Of a DNA stretch of 64,000 nt, positions 10,158 through 17,748 are shown piece by piece. The notes under the pieces are model-generated. The model did not search any database, was not told the origin of the DNA, and saw only the letters and a list, made by a program, of their open reading frames with translations. The stretch comes from Dyadobacter sp. CECT 9275. GTDB taxonomy: Bacteria > Bacteroidota > Bacteroidia > Cytophagales > Spirosomataceae. The stretch is from positions 3,348,001 through 3,412,000 of the forward strand of contig NZ_CAJRAF010000002.1 of assembly GCF_907164905.1 (NCBI RefSeq), read 5' to 3'. Made by a program: the position numbers and the translations under genes. The first letter of the stretch is position 1; the number at the start of each line of letters is the position of its first letter.

Positions 10158-11036
10158 ATGAAAAAAGCGTATGTATTCCCGGGCCAGGGTTCCCAGTTTA
10201 AAGGAATGGGTTTAGACCTCTACCAGTCCTCAGACACGGCGAAGGGATTGTTCGACCAGGCCAATGAAATTTTAGGATTTGATATTACTAAAATCATGTT
10301 TGAAGGTACTGACGAAGAACTCAAGCAAACCAAGGTAACCCAGCCTGCCATTTTTATCCATTCCGTGATTCTCGCACAGACAAGTGGCGACTTTAATCCG
10401 GATATGGTTGCGGGACACTCGCTGGGCGAATTTTCGGCCCTGGTGGCTGCAGGTGCGCTTTCTTTCGAGGATGGTTTACGGCTCGTTGCCAAGCGGGCTG
10501 AGGCGATGCAGAAGGCTTGTGAATTACAGCCGTCTACGATGGCCGCTATTCTGGGACTTGACGACCAGAAAATAGAAGAAATATGCGCGGGGATTGAAGA
10601 CGATATCGTTGTGCCCGCCAACTACAACTGTCCGGGGCAGGTAGTAATTTCAGGATCCCTTTCAGGTGTTGAAAAGGCATGTGAACTGTTGAAAGCCGCC
10701 GGAGCCAAAAGAGCACTCATCCTGCAGGTAGGCGGAGCATTTCATTCCCCGCTGATGGAACCAGCCAGGGAAGAACTTGCTGCCGCTATCCACGCCGCCA
10801 AATTTCAATCTCCGGTATGCCCCGTTTATCAAAATGTAAATGCCTCCCCTGCTACCGACGTTGACATTATTCGCGAAAACCTTATTTCTCAGCTTACAGC
10901 GCCTGTCCGGTGGACACAATCGGTTGAAAAGATGGTAGCTGACGGAGCAGGTGTATTTATTGAATCGGGCCCGGGGAAAGTACTTCAGGGACTTGTAAAG
11001 AAGATCGCCGGAAATGTGGAGTTAAAAAGTATTTAA
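10158..11036 (+). CDS. fabD: Malonyl-CoA:ACP transacylase
   Basis: This enzyme loads malonyl groups onto acyl carrier protein for fatty acid synthesis in the cytoplasm. The 292-residue protein has the N-terminal FPGQGSQ motif, the nucleophile elbow GHSLGEFSAL (about residues 88-97, catalytic serine), a conserved QKA near 115, the catalytic-histidine segment GGAFHSPLM (about 194-202) and a late GPGKVLQGLVK motif. Length and motif order are typical of FabD. It stands alone between the T9SS pair and a tRNA gene; no other fab gene adjoins it. Confidence 0.97.
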   Translation: MKKAYVFPGQGSQFKGMGLDLYQSSDTAKGLFDQANEILGFDITKIMFEGTDEELKQTKVTQPAIFIHSVILAQTSGDFNPDMVAGHSLGEFSALVAAGALSFEDGLRLVAKRAEAMQKACELQPSTMAAILGLDDQKIEEICAGIEDDIVVPANYNCPGQVVISGSLSGVEKACELLKAAGAKRALILQVGGAFHSPLMEPAREELAAAIHAAKFQSPVCPVYQNVNASPATDVDIIRENLISQLTAPVRWTQSVEKMVADGAGVFIESGPGKVLQGLVKKIAGNVELKSI

Positions 11037-11053
11037 TTTTTTTCGGTTAAAAC

Positions 11054-11084
11054 TTGACAAGTTAACTTCCACGCGTTACTTTTG
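11054..11084 (+). promoter_or_regulatory. Promoter of tRNA-Gln
   Basis: TTG at 11054-11056 is followed after 20 bases by TACTTTTG at 11077-11084, an exact match to the Bacteroidota -33/-7 pattern. The tRNA begins 19 bases after the -7 element. Confidence 0.75.
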
Positions 11085-11102
11085 CACCACTATTCACGGT
11101 TT

Positions 11103-11173
11103 TGGCCGATGGTGTAATGGTAACACAGGACATTTTGGTTGTCTTATTCAGGGTTCGAGTCCTTGTCGGCCAA
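11103..11173 (+). tRNA. tRNA-Gln (anticodon TTG)
   Basis: A cloverleaf can be folded by eye. The acceptor stem is TGGCCGA paired with TCGGCCA (7 bp) and the discriminator is A. The D arm contains GGTGTAATGGTAACAC. The anticodon stem is GGACA/TGTCT with loop TTTTGGT, giving anticodon TTG. The T arm is CAGGG-TTCGAGT-CCTTG. The 3' CCA is not encoded. The amino-acid identity follows from the anticodon. Confidence 0.95.
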
Positions 11174-11184
11174 CAGAGTAACAC

Positions 11185-11225
11185 AAAAAACCCCGCTCAG
11201 ATTTCTCTAAGCGGGGTTTTTCTTT
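11185..11225 (+). terminator. Rho-independent terminator after tRNA-Gln
   Basis: AAAACCCCGCT pairs with AGCGGGGTTTT around a short AT-rich loop and is followed by TCTTTTCT. The A-tract before the stem means it may also stop minus-strand transcripts from the lipoprotein island. Confidence 0.85.
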
Positions 11226-11239
11226 TCTCAACTGGTTTT

Positions 11240-11458
11240 TTACTTTCTAACCGTTGTAGCGGTTGGTGTGTAAATACCGAAAGTGATGGCAGCCATTAAA
11301 CCATTTACAAATGTTTGTCTGGTATGAACCGTATAATCCGCCGCTCCTCCAGCCATAGCTTTAGAATCGGAAACGTTAACTGGCGCCGGTCCTTCAATTA
11401 AATAATGATTCCAATTGAGTCGTTTTCGGCATAGTTTGCGGTTTTGATACCTTCTCAT
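11240..11458 (-). pseudogene. Bor-family (lambda Bor/Iss-like) lipoprotein remnant
   Basis: The 72-residue frame ends with NHYLIEGPAPVNVSD, AGGAADYTV and QTFVNGLMAAITFGIYTP. These match the shape of the conserved C-terminal part of Bor-family lipoproteins (H-x2-x2-G, GGAE, QTFVNGL-ITLGIYTP). The signal peptide and lipobox cysteine of the family are missing: the frame opens with basic, unrelated residues (MRRYQNRKLCRKR) only 10 bases after the stop of the upstream lipoprotein. A neighbouring frame over the same bases would read GIKTANYAENDS, so a frameshift is possible. I call it a truncated remnant; a translated cytoplasmic fragment cannot be excluded. Confidence 0.55.
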
Positions 11459-11468
11459 TAACAGCGAT

Positions 11469-12098
11469 TCACTTCGCCTTTAAGGCCGAGACAATATCTG
11501 CATCGTTGAATACTTCCCCTATTAAATTCTTTAACGCCTCCGGCATATATTGTTTATATTTCCCAGGGCCAAAAAACCAACTACCCCCAAGCGGTTTTTT
11601 GCCAGTAAATGCTTTTTGCTTTATCACAGTACCGTTACCAGTATAAACATTTACGATTAAATTATATAATAAATATCTGCCCCCGGTACCATCCATATGC
11701 AATTGCTTACAATTGATGAGTATTAATCTGTTTTTGCCAGATTTTTTAAGATTGCTAAGAATTGTTAATTCCGACTGGTTAGCATTGGTAGCAATAACCG
11801 AAGCAGTACTCCCCTGTGCGGACAATGAAGAAGAAACATTATTTGATATCAGGTTGGCAAGAGGTTTTCCACTGGTTGTTCCCATCGGATAGGCAATACC
11901 TGCCCCTGACCGCATGTAACCTACAAAATCGGGTTTACGTGAACCCGATACAATCTGTTCTCTTTGATCCCAGGTGGCTACACTAATTTTTTGATTGAAA
12001 GCAGGTACATTGGCGTGAACGTTTTCAAAATTTACTTTTTTGGAACATGCGTAGCCAAATAGTGAAAGTACAATGATTATAACAGTAATTCTTTTCAT
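11469..12098 (-). CDS. Exported lipoprotein of unknown function
   Basis: The ATG at 12098 is chosen because it opens a classical lipoprotein signal, MKRITVIIIVLSLFGYAC, with the acceptor cysteine near residue 18. Longer in-frame extensions would overlap the upstream gene. The mature part (~190 residues) is rich in small and polar residues, with a segment MRSGAGIAYPMGT and a C-terminal helix-like stretch PEALKNLIGEVFNDADIV. I do not recognise a family. It lies 23 bases after the preceding lipoprotein gene, so the two are probably co-transcribed, and it is followed by the Bor-like remnant. Confidence 0.75.
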   Translation of the reverse strand: MKRITVIIIVLSLFGYACSKKVNFENVHANVPAFNQKISVATWDQREQIVSGSRKPDFVGYMRSGAGIAYPMGTTSGKPLANLISNNVSSSLSAQGSTASVIATNANQSELTILSNLKKSGKNRLILINCKQLHMDGTGGRYLLYNLIVNVYTGNGTVIKQKAFTGKKPLGGSWFFGPGKYKQYMPEALKNLIGEVFNDADIVSALKAK

Positions 12099-12121
12099 AA
12101 TTAATAATTGGATTATTCCTG

Positions 12122-12559
12122 TTACTTGGTCATGGTTGTCACTATTTCTCCCGCAACCGGCCCTCTGGATGAGCCGAATGTCCATGTACCTTCAATGGAG
12201 CTGGTATAAGTAATTTTGCCCGAACTTACTTCACCTGTTGTTTCCGCCAGGGCCAGCACCGACGCCCCCAGCGGAGTATTAAACCTCATTTCATCCGAAT
12301 CGGCAGTCAGTTGATCCCCTTCAAGTATAAATTCTTTTTCATCAATCAATAAGCCGTTTTCACCTGACTTGGAAATCGTCAGCGTACCATTGTCATTCCA
12401 GGGTAGTGATTCTGCAATCTGCCCATTATTATACGTATTGACACCGCCTGTCGATTTATACTTCCAGGTACCTACATATTGATCTCTTACATCAACATCT
12501 TTTTTAGAACAGGAGGCAATGAAAAGGATAGTAATGAGGGAGAGGAGTAAGTTTTTCAT
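12122..12559 (-). CDS. Small lipoprotein, lipocalin-like, paralogue A
   Basis: This 145-residue protein starts MKNLLLSLITILFIASC, an SPII signal with cysteine 17. The mature part begins SKKDVDVRDQYVGTWKYKS, and the GTW motif plus alternating beta-strand pattern resemble the lipocalin-like lipoproteins common in Bacteroidota. It is a paralogue of the gene at 13262-13657: the signal peptides differ by only a couple of residues and the upstream non-coding DNA is also related. Function is unknown; ligand binding at the outer membrane is only inferred from the fold guess. Confidence 0.78.
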   Translation of the reverse strand: MKNLLLSLITILFIASCSKKDVDVRDQYVGTWKYKSTGGVNTYNNGQIAESLPWNDNGTLTISKSGENGLLIDEKEFILEGDQLTADSDEMRFNTPLGASVLALAETTGEVSSGKITYTSSIEGTWTFGSSRGPVAGEIVTTMTK

Positions 12560-12609
12560 TTTAAGCTGAGTTTCGTTTATTTATAAATTACTATTCAAGT
12601 CTAGCCATA

Positions 12610-12735
12610 TTTTTAACATGCCCTTAAGGCCATCTGTCTAGTTGGGTTGATTTCTTTCCCAATAACAGTAACTTCTTTCCGAACGCTTATCGGAATTTTG
12701 TCGAGTGATCCTGGGAGATACAAGTCAAATGAGTG
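12610..12735 (-). repeat. Duplicated upstream region of lipoprotein paralogues (copy A)
   Basis: The non-coding DNA before paralogue A resembles that before paralogue B (about 13700-13832). Shared pieces include an AACTTCTTTCCGAACGCT block, a CTTTCCCAA block and GAGTGTTGTGG. On the minus strand both copies carry a TTTTG and, about 20 bases on, a C-T-C-n-TTTG element, so they may be related promoters with ~160-base leaders. Confidence 0.6.
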
Positions 12736-12750
12736 TTGTGGCGGAGGTCA

Positions 12751-12773
12751 CAAAAAACCGGGCTGTCGCCCGG
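12751..12773 (-). terminator. Rho-independent terminator after the 12840-13241 gene
   Basis: On the minus strand the perfect hairpin CCGGGC-GACA-GCCCGG is followed by TTTTTTG. It ends the transcript of the exported-protein gene just upstream of the leader of paralogue A. Confidence 0.85.
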
Positions 12774-12839
12774 AATAAAATTCGTTCGAAAGCCCCGCTT
12801 TTGGTGCCTCTGCAAGATGCCGCCCGTCAGATTTCGTTT

Positions 12840-13241
12840 CTATTTCCGCTTCTTATAATCCAACTTTGCAACGGCAAGGGCTTTATTGAGGTGCTTTTTG
12901 GCAATTTTTTCCATAATGGCGGAGCCGGCCTGGTACCCATTGAATACAGAAGGGCTTCCCCCCACTTCTTCCGTCCTGTATATCTCATTTCCGGTTTTTG
13001 TGTCGGATATTTTTAAGTAACCGTGAAAGTTCTTTTTGACTGAAATAGCCTTATAACTACCGTCAACCAAACAATCAATTACATAATCCGAGGACTCCTT
13101 AGATGCCGCAAGTTTGTACCCATCGGATTTCATTTTCTCCACGATCTTGTTTTCAAATCCCTTTTCCGTAGGTGCCACATAGAACACTTGACCAAAGCCC
13201 ACAAAAGGGACAAACATGAGGAGAGCTAATAGTCTTTTCAT
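12840..13241 (-). CDS. Small secreted protein of unknown function
   Basis: This 133-residue protein has a cleavable signal peptide (MKRLLALLMFVPFVGFGQ, cleavage likely after FGQ or GFG). The mature domain alternates strands and helices (FENKIVEKMKSDGYKL, SSDYVIDCLVDGSYK, GYLKISDTKTGNEIYRTEE) and ends in a basic tail DYKKRK. The pattern of a helix followed by a strand ending YVID and a 'state-of-the-token' strand pair recalls small periplasmic or lipoprotein-like domains that I cannot name. It sits between two paralogous lipoprotein genes on the same strand and has its own terminator. Confidence 0.72.
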   Translation of the reverse strand: MKRLLALLMFVPFVGFGQVFYVAPTEKGFENKIVEKMKSDGYKLAASKESSDYVIDCLVDGSYKAISVKKNFHGYLKISDTKTGNEIYRTEEVGGSPSVFNGYQAGSAIMEKIAKKHLNKALAVAKLDYKKRK

Positions 13242-13261
13242 AGTCTGAGATATCCCAGGGT

Positions 13262-13657
13262 TTACTTGCTGGCTATAATTTTCGTGCGCTCCCCGTCTTC
13301 ATTATCCTCCAAAACAATCTTTTTACCTTCTACGTAACCTATTTCATCTCCCTCAAACTTCAACAAAATCCTATCACCTGATTTGGATAAGATGACCTCT
13401 GAATTGTCTTGCTCAATAATTTTTCCAGCGTTGTATAATGCTATCCATAAATCTACACTTACATCATCTATCCTGCTGATTTTCAATTCACCGCTAATCC
13501 CGCCCTGAGGTAGAGTAACAGTCTGTCCATCAGACTCAATACTGGATATTTTATATGTGCCCTCCACCTGAGCAGCTAAATTCGGATCCACATCATCCTT
13601 TTTAGAGCAGGAGGCGATGAAGAGAATAGTAATAAGGGATAAAAGTACCTTTTTCAT
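13262..13657 (-). CDS. Small lipoprotein, lipocalin-like, paralogue B
   Basis: The ATG at 13657 opens the lipoprotein signal MKKVLLSLITILFIASC; a longer in-frame start at 13705 would bury it behind 16 polar residues. The product is 131 residues. The mature part has VEGTYKISSIESDGQTV and a strand-rich remainder ending in GERTKIIASK, consistent with a small beta-barrel such as the lipocalin-like families. It is a diverged duplicate of the gene at 12122-12559. It probably shares a transcript with the secreted-protein gene that follows after 20 bases. Confidence 0.75.
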   Translation of the reverse strand: MKKVLLSLITILFIASCSKKDDVDPNLAAQVEGTYKISSIESDGQTVTLPQGGISGELKISRIDDVSVDLWIALYNAGKIIEQDNSEVILSKSGDRILLKFEGDEIGYVEGKKIVLEDNEDGERTKIIASK

Positions 13658-13699
13658 TTTTCGTAGAATTTGTTTTTTTGTAGATAACGGCTCAATTCT

Positions 13700-13835
13700 A
13701 GTCATATTTCTAATACGTCATCACGGTAGACAGCTTAGTTAGGCTTACTTCTTTCCCAAGGACTGCAACTTCTTTCCGAACGCTCATGAGACCTTTTACT
13801 GGTGAGCTGGTATATACAGATCAAAAGAGTGTTGT
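13700..13835 (-). repeat. Duplicated upstream region of lipoprotein paralogues (copy B)
   Basis: This is the counterpart of the region upstream of paralogue A. It contains AACTTCTTTCCGAACGCT around 13767-13785 and GAGTGTTGTGG around 13827-13837. The duplication therefore covered regulatory sequence as well as the gene. Confidence 0.6.
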
Positions 13836-13933
13836 GGGGGCATACAAAATCAGGTTTGCCCGAAAGAAAATACCGCTGATAGTCCTATTTTTGTCACCTC
13901 ACTCCGGGCAATTGTAACTTTTTATTTGAGTTG

Positions 13934-15694
13934 ATGGGAATCTACCAACACTACATCTGGCTCTTGCTTTTCCTGATTACAGCCAGGATAACAATTGCCC
14001 AGCCGCGGGTTGGTTTACCTCTTCAACCCGAAAAACTGGCTTATGCAAAAGAGGTTGAACAGGAAGCCCAGGAGAAAAAAGATACCCTGCTCATGGCCGA
14101 GGCCTACTATCTGTATGGAAAAATATATGTAGACGCCCAGGATTATCTGACTGCCAAGCAATATTTCATAAAGTCGCTGCGAATTGTGGAACAGAAGCAT
14201 CAATTCGATAAAATCAGCAGGATTTATACGCGCCTGTCCTGGCTGGAACGAGATCAAAAGAATCTGATCAAGCAGCTCGAATATGCCCAAATTGCTCTGG
14301 GTTATGCCCGCCTTGGTACGCAGAAAACCCTGATGTCTGCCTCTCAGTCTATGAGTGATGCCTATCTGGCTATTTGCTCTGACAGCCTGGTTAACCATCG
14401 GAAGCATCCATTGCAGGATAGCCTGCTTTACTACTGTAAACTGGCGGAGCAGATTGCCTACAAGCTAAAGGATTCGGTTAGCATAGCCGGTGTGAGTAGC
14501 ACCCTTGGCGAATTTTACGGATTTCAGCGGAATGCCCAGGCATTTCATTACTACCAGATAGCCCTGCGGATACACACAGCCCGAAACCACACAAGCAGCC
14601 AGATTACCACCAGCCAGCAGCTTGCTCATCTCTACCTGCAATTCAATCAGCCCGACAAGGCCTATCCTTTGTTGCAGCAGGCGAGCGAATTGTATCGTTT
14701 AATGAAAACCCGAGAGTTTAGAATAGAGAAGGATTTTGCAGAAACCTACATGCAGTATTACCAGCAAAAGAAAGACTGGCAAAAAGCATTTGAGCAATCA
14801 TTAAAAGTTCGGCGTTATGAGCGCGATCAAATGATAGCGGACCGGAACGGAGCCGTCTCACGGCTTAGCATTGAATATGATACTAAAAAACACGAAGCGC
14901 AACTCGAAAGTCAGAGAAGAGAGCTGAAACTGGGCGAGCAAAACCAGCGCACACAACACTGGTTATTGGTTGTTTTATCCGCTTTGCTATTAGGAACGGC
15001 CGGCACCAGTATCGCCTTTTACCGGATTTCGCTAAAAAACCAACGATTGAGCCAGCAAAATGCAGTCCTGGTTCAGGAACAAAATCACCGTGTTAAAAAT
15101 AATTTACAGTTAATATCCAGCCTGTTGAGTTTGCAGTCGAATAGGCTGGACGATGAAACCGCCCGGAATGCCGTAGAAGATAGCCAGCGCCGCATTGAAG
15201 TGATGAGCTTGCTGCAACGTAAACTCTATGATGGCGACAATCTGGTGGCTGTCCACGTCGCAGATTTTGTCCACGAACTGGTTACAATAGTACTAAAAGC
15301 CTTTGAACAAGAGCAGGTTGAAGTCATTTATCAGATTGAGCCTTCTGTGATGCTACCAGCCGATAGCATGATGCGGATTGGTTTGATCATCAATGAACTT
15401 GTTACAAATGCCTGTAAATACGCTTTTCCTGATAATCCGGAGCCTGCATTACACATTGAGGCCTCCATTTCGCATAAAACATTTCATCTGCGTGTGATTG
15501 ACAATGGTCCTGGATTTACAACCGAAAAGGCACCTGTCCGGTCTTTTGGACTCCGCTTAATCCAAATGCAGGTGGAGCAATTGTTTGGTACGTACAAGTT
15601 CCGGAACAACGGGAATTTTCAATTTGATATGTCATTTACCTTATTTCCTCCTTCCCCATTCCGGAGAGAATCCAAAATAAAAAAGGCTCCATGA
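13934..15694 (+). CDS. TPR-containing sensor histidine kinase (HisKA_2 type)
   Basis: This is a membrane histidine kinase. A signal peptide or first membrane segment (residues ~5-22) is followed by a tetratricopeptide-rich sensor region (~35-320), a coiled stretch, a transmembrane helix (~340-360, HWLLVVLSALLLGTAG), a phosphoacceptor domain with QNHRVKNNLQLISSLLSLQS, and an ATPase domain with NELVTNACKYAF, DNGPGF and SFGLRLIQMQ. H-R-V-K-N-N-L-Q is the HisKA_2 phosphohistidine box. The TPRs would lie outside the inner membrane. ATG 13934 is preferred over TTG 13931. The stop overlaps the start of the response regulator by four bases, so the two are a coupled pair. The signal is unknown. Confidence 0.9.
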   Translation: MGIYQHYIWLLLFLITARITIAQPRVGLPLQPEKLAYAKEVEQEAQEKKDTLLMAEAYYLYGKIYVDAQDYLTAKQYFIKSLRIVEQKHQFDKISRIYTRLSWLERDQKNLIKQLEYAQIALGYARLGTQKTLMSASQSMSDAYLAICSDSLVNHRKHPLQDSLLYYCKLAEQIAYKLKDSVSIAGVSSTLGEFYGFQRNAQAFHYYQIALRIHTARNHTSSQITTSQQLAHLYLQFNQPDKAYPLLQQASELYRLMKTREFRIEKDFAETYMQYYQQKKDWQKAFEQSLKVRRYERDQMIADRNGAVSRLSIEYDTKKHEAQLESQRRELKLGEQNQRTQHWLLVVLSALLLGTAGTSIAFYRISLKNQRLSQQNAVLVQEQNHRVKNNLQLISSLLSLQSNRLDDETARNAVEDSQRRIEVMSLLQRKLYDGDNLVAVHVADFVHELVTIVLKAFEQEQVEVIYQIEPSVMLPADSMMRIGLIINELVTNACKYAFPDNPEPALHIEASISHKTFHLRVIDNGPGFTTEKAPVRSFGLRLIQMQVEQLFGTYKFRNNGNFQFDMSFTLFPPSPFRRESKIKKAP

Positions 15695-16458
15695 AAGCGC
15701 TTAAAGTTTTAATCATTGAAGACGAGCTAGTGACCGCCCATGATATCAGGGAAACATTGGAAAAAGCAGGTCATAGCGTAACCGATATTGTCCGTAATCT
15801 GTCTGGAGCCTTAACCTCCATCCGGACCAGCCCGCCAGATATCATATTGATCGACATTTATTTAGAGCATTCTGCCGAAGACGGTATCGACATTGCCCAG
15901 CGTATCCCAGCCGAGCGAACCATTCCCATCATTTACCTGACAGGGCACTCGGAACAAGCCACCATTGCGCGGGCGCAGCAAACACGCCCGGCTGCTTATT
16001 TGCTTAAGCCATTCAGGCATAAAGAGCTCGCGATTCAGGTAGAGCTGGCGTACTATAATTACCAGGCTTCATTGGTGAATTCAATAGATCCTTTTATATC
16101 GGATAGCCTTTATTTGCCTGTCGACAATGGGCGGGGTTATACAAAAATAAGGAAAAATGATGTGCTCTATCTGGACGCCGATCGCGCCTATGTGGAAATC
16201 TATTTAGTGGGTGAGCCTAAAAAACGGGTTTTTGCCATGAACCTGGGTTACATTGCCCAGTTCTTCACCGCGCCAAACTTTTATAACCTTTCCCGGTCCC
16301 TGGTCGTTAATCTAGACTATGTGGAACGCATCGAAAAGGGGCAATTTTATATAAAAAGCCGGAGTGATTATCCCGTCCCATTTCCGGAAGCGAACTACAA
16401 ACTTTTTCTTCAGCAGTTTGCTATCGTCAAAACACCAAACAAACGCGACGGCAAATGA
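15691..16458 (+). CDS. LytTR-family response regulator
   Basis: This is the partner of the upstream kinase. The N-terminal receiver domain (~1-120) shows the acidic pair in IIEDE, the phosphoacceptor aspartate in ILIDIYL, the threonine in YLTGHS and the lysine in LLKPFR. The C-terminal LytTR DNA-binding domain (~150-250) shows KIRKNDVLYLDADRAYVEIY and FYNLSRSLVVNLDYVERI. The start overlaps the kinase stop (ATGA). LytTR regulators often control exported or surface functions, but no target site could be identified here. Confidence 0.93.
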   Translation: MKALKVLIIEDELVTAHDIRETLEKAGHSVTDIVRNLSGALTSIRTSPPDIILIDIYLEHSAEDGIDIAQRIPAERTIPIIYLTGHSEQATIARAQQTRPAAYLLKPFRHKELAIQVELAYYNYQASLVNSIDPFISDSLYLPVDNGRGYTKIRKNDVLYLDADRAYVEIYLVGEPKKRVFAMNLGYIAQFFTAPNFYNLSRSLVVNLDYVERIEKGQFYIKSRSDYPVPFPEANYKLFLQQFAIVKTPNKRDGK

Positions 16459-16969
16459 ACGCGTAGCAGATAATCATTTCATTCCAGGTACCAGGAAACT
16501 CCTCTTCATGGATGAAGTCCAGCTACGAACGCGCCGCCAAACCAAAATCTCAATTATTGAAACGACAGGATACTCACAACAGACCTGAAAAGATCACTCC
16601 CAACAAGCATCCCACCGCCACCCCGAATACCACCCCGGAAGACCATCAGCCCCTCCCTACAACCCATGGTTGTTTCTCACTAAAATATAGTCCACACCCT
16701 GCCATTTGCTCCTGATTTATGGTATATTCCCGTCAATAAGATGCGGAACGTAACTGGCAACCTATGTCCTTTTTTCAAGAAAGCTTGTTACAAAAAGGTG
16801 CGCAGGATAAGTTTTCTGACCGATAGAAAAATTTAATTGCAATTTAATCCCCTCTAACCACAGTTTTAGGTACCATTAGCTCAAATTGAGTGACATATAC
16901 ACCGATCGCGATATTATTTTTCCAATCGAAATACTACATTTACTCCTAATTAACCTAAACAGAACCCAC
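16459..16969. other. Intergenic region between response regulator and TetR gene
   Basis: About 510 bases without a convincing gene. A proline- and threonine-rich 67-codon frame (16512-16715) is open, but its composition looks accidental. No good hairpin terminator or exact TAnnTTTG element is visible. Base composition changes from GC-rich near 16600 to AT-rich before the TetR gene. Confidence 0.5.
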
Positions 16970-17575
16970 ATGAAAGTTGAGAAAGTAAAAAAACGCGACC
17001 GCGAGAGAACGAAGGGCAAAATCCTTAAGGCGGTTGGAGAAGTAATTGAGCAGCATGGTACTGAAAAAGTGGGGGTCAACCTCATAGCCAGGACCGCAGG
17101 CGTTAACAAAGTACTGATTTATCGTTACTTCGAGAGCGTAGACGGGCTTATGGAACAGTACGTCAAATCGGGTGAGTACACCTCTACTGCGGGTGACGAG
17201 TTTATCGACTCCCTGGAGTATGTAGAACCCAAAGACAGACCTGCCGCCCTCACCAGTATCATGCACACTTTTCTGCACGACCTCCGGGAGCGTAAAGCCA
17301 CCCGCGACCTGCTTCGCTGGGAAATTGGCACAGGAAAATCCATGTTGTCCGATGCTCGCAATACCGTTGCGACACGGACGCTTGACAAAATTGGTACGCT
17401 TCCGAATTTTGAAGATACCAGCGCGCTTATCGCTTTTATTTCTGCAGGAATTTATTACACCACCATTTCCGCTGATTACCGGGATAAAATGGTTGATGTG
17501 GATCTTCATTCCAATGATGGCTGGAAACGCATCGAAAATGTAATCGAGAGAATAATAACAGATATCGGTAAATAG
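16970..17575 (+). CDS. TetR-family transcriptional regulator
   Basis: This is a one-component repressor of the TetR type. The 201-residue product starts with a basic arm (MKVEKVKKRDRERTKGKIL) and a helix-turn-helix region containing GVNLIARTAGVNKVLIYRYF (about residues 40-59) and a following DGLMEQYV helix. The C-terminal ligand domain is diverged and gives no clue to the ligand. ATG 16970 is chosen because it gives the usual distance to the helix-turn-helix; a frame start at 16886 would add 28 hydrophobic residues not normal for the family. A terminator follows directly. The gene stands alone, so its target is unknown. Confidence 0.88.
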   Translation: MKVEKVKKRDRERTKGKILKAVGEVIEQHGTEKVGVNLIARTAGVNKVLIYRYFESVDGLMEQYVKSGEYTSTAGDEFIDSLEYVEPKDRPAALTSIMHTFLHDLRERKATRDLLRWEIGTGKSMLSDARNTVATRTLDKIGTLPNFEDTSALIAFISAGIYYTTISADYRDKMVDVDLHSNDGWKRIENVIERIITDIGK

Positions 17576-17595
17576 CTACGGCTGTTCCGTTTACC

Positions 17596-17628
17596 AAAGT
17601 CCTCCGCTCCTTGTGGAGGACTTTTTTT
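17596..17628 (+). terminator. Terminator after TetR gene
   Basis: AAAGTCCTCC pairs with GGAGGACTTT around a loop of nine bases and runs into TTTTTTT. Confidence 0.9.
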
Positions 17629-17748
17629 GTCCCCGGTGAACGATCTTACCCTACTTCTTAACATCTTTGTTCTCCGGAGTTCCTGTATCAATAAACAAAG
17701 GGTATAGGTCGTTAAGGAACAAAATCAGATACCGGGTTACATAACTAT

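Noticed and set aside
11103..11173. tRNA-Gln as an integration site for a mobile island (11.2-13.7 kb)
   Set aside because: No second copy of the tRNA 3' end and no integrase were found next to the small-lipoprotein island.
11102..11299. A 65-codon frame over the tRNA gene
   Set aside because: It reads through the tRNA and its terminator; the cloverleaf explains the sequence.
12705..13016. A 103-codon plus-strand frame beginning MILGDTSQMSVV
   Set aside because: It overlaps the terminator and the better-supported minus-strand exported-protein gene, and its composition is that of an antisense shadow.
16512..16715. A 67-codon proline/threonine-rich frame upstream of the TetR gene
   Set aside because: No signal peptide, no promoter and no recognisable domain; composition looks random.
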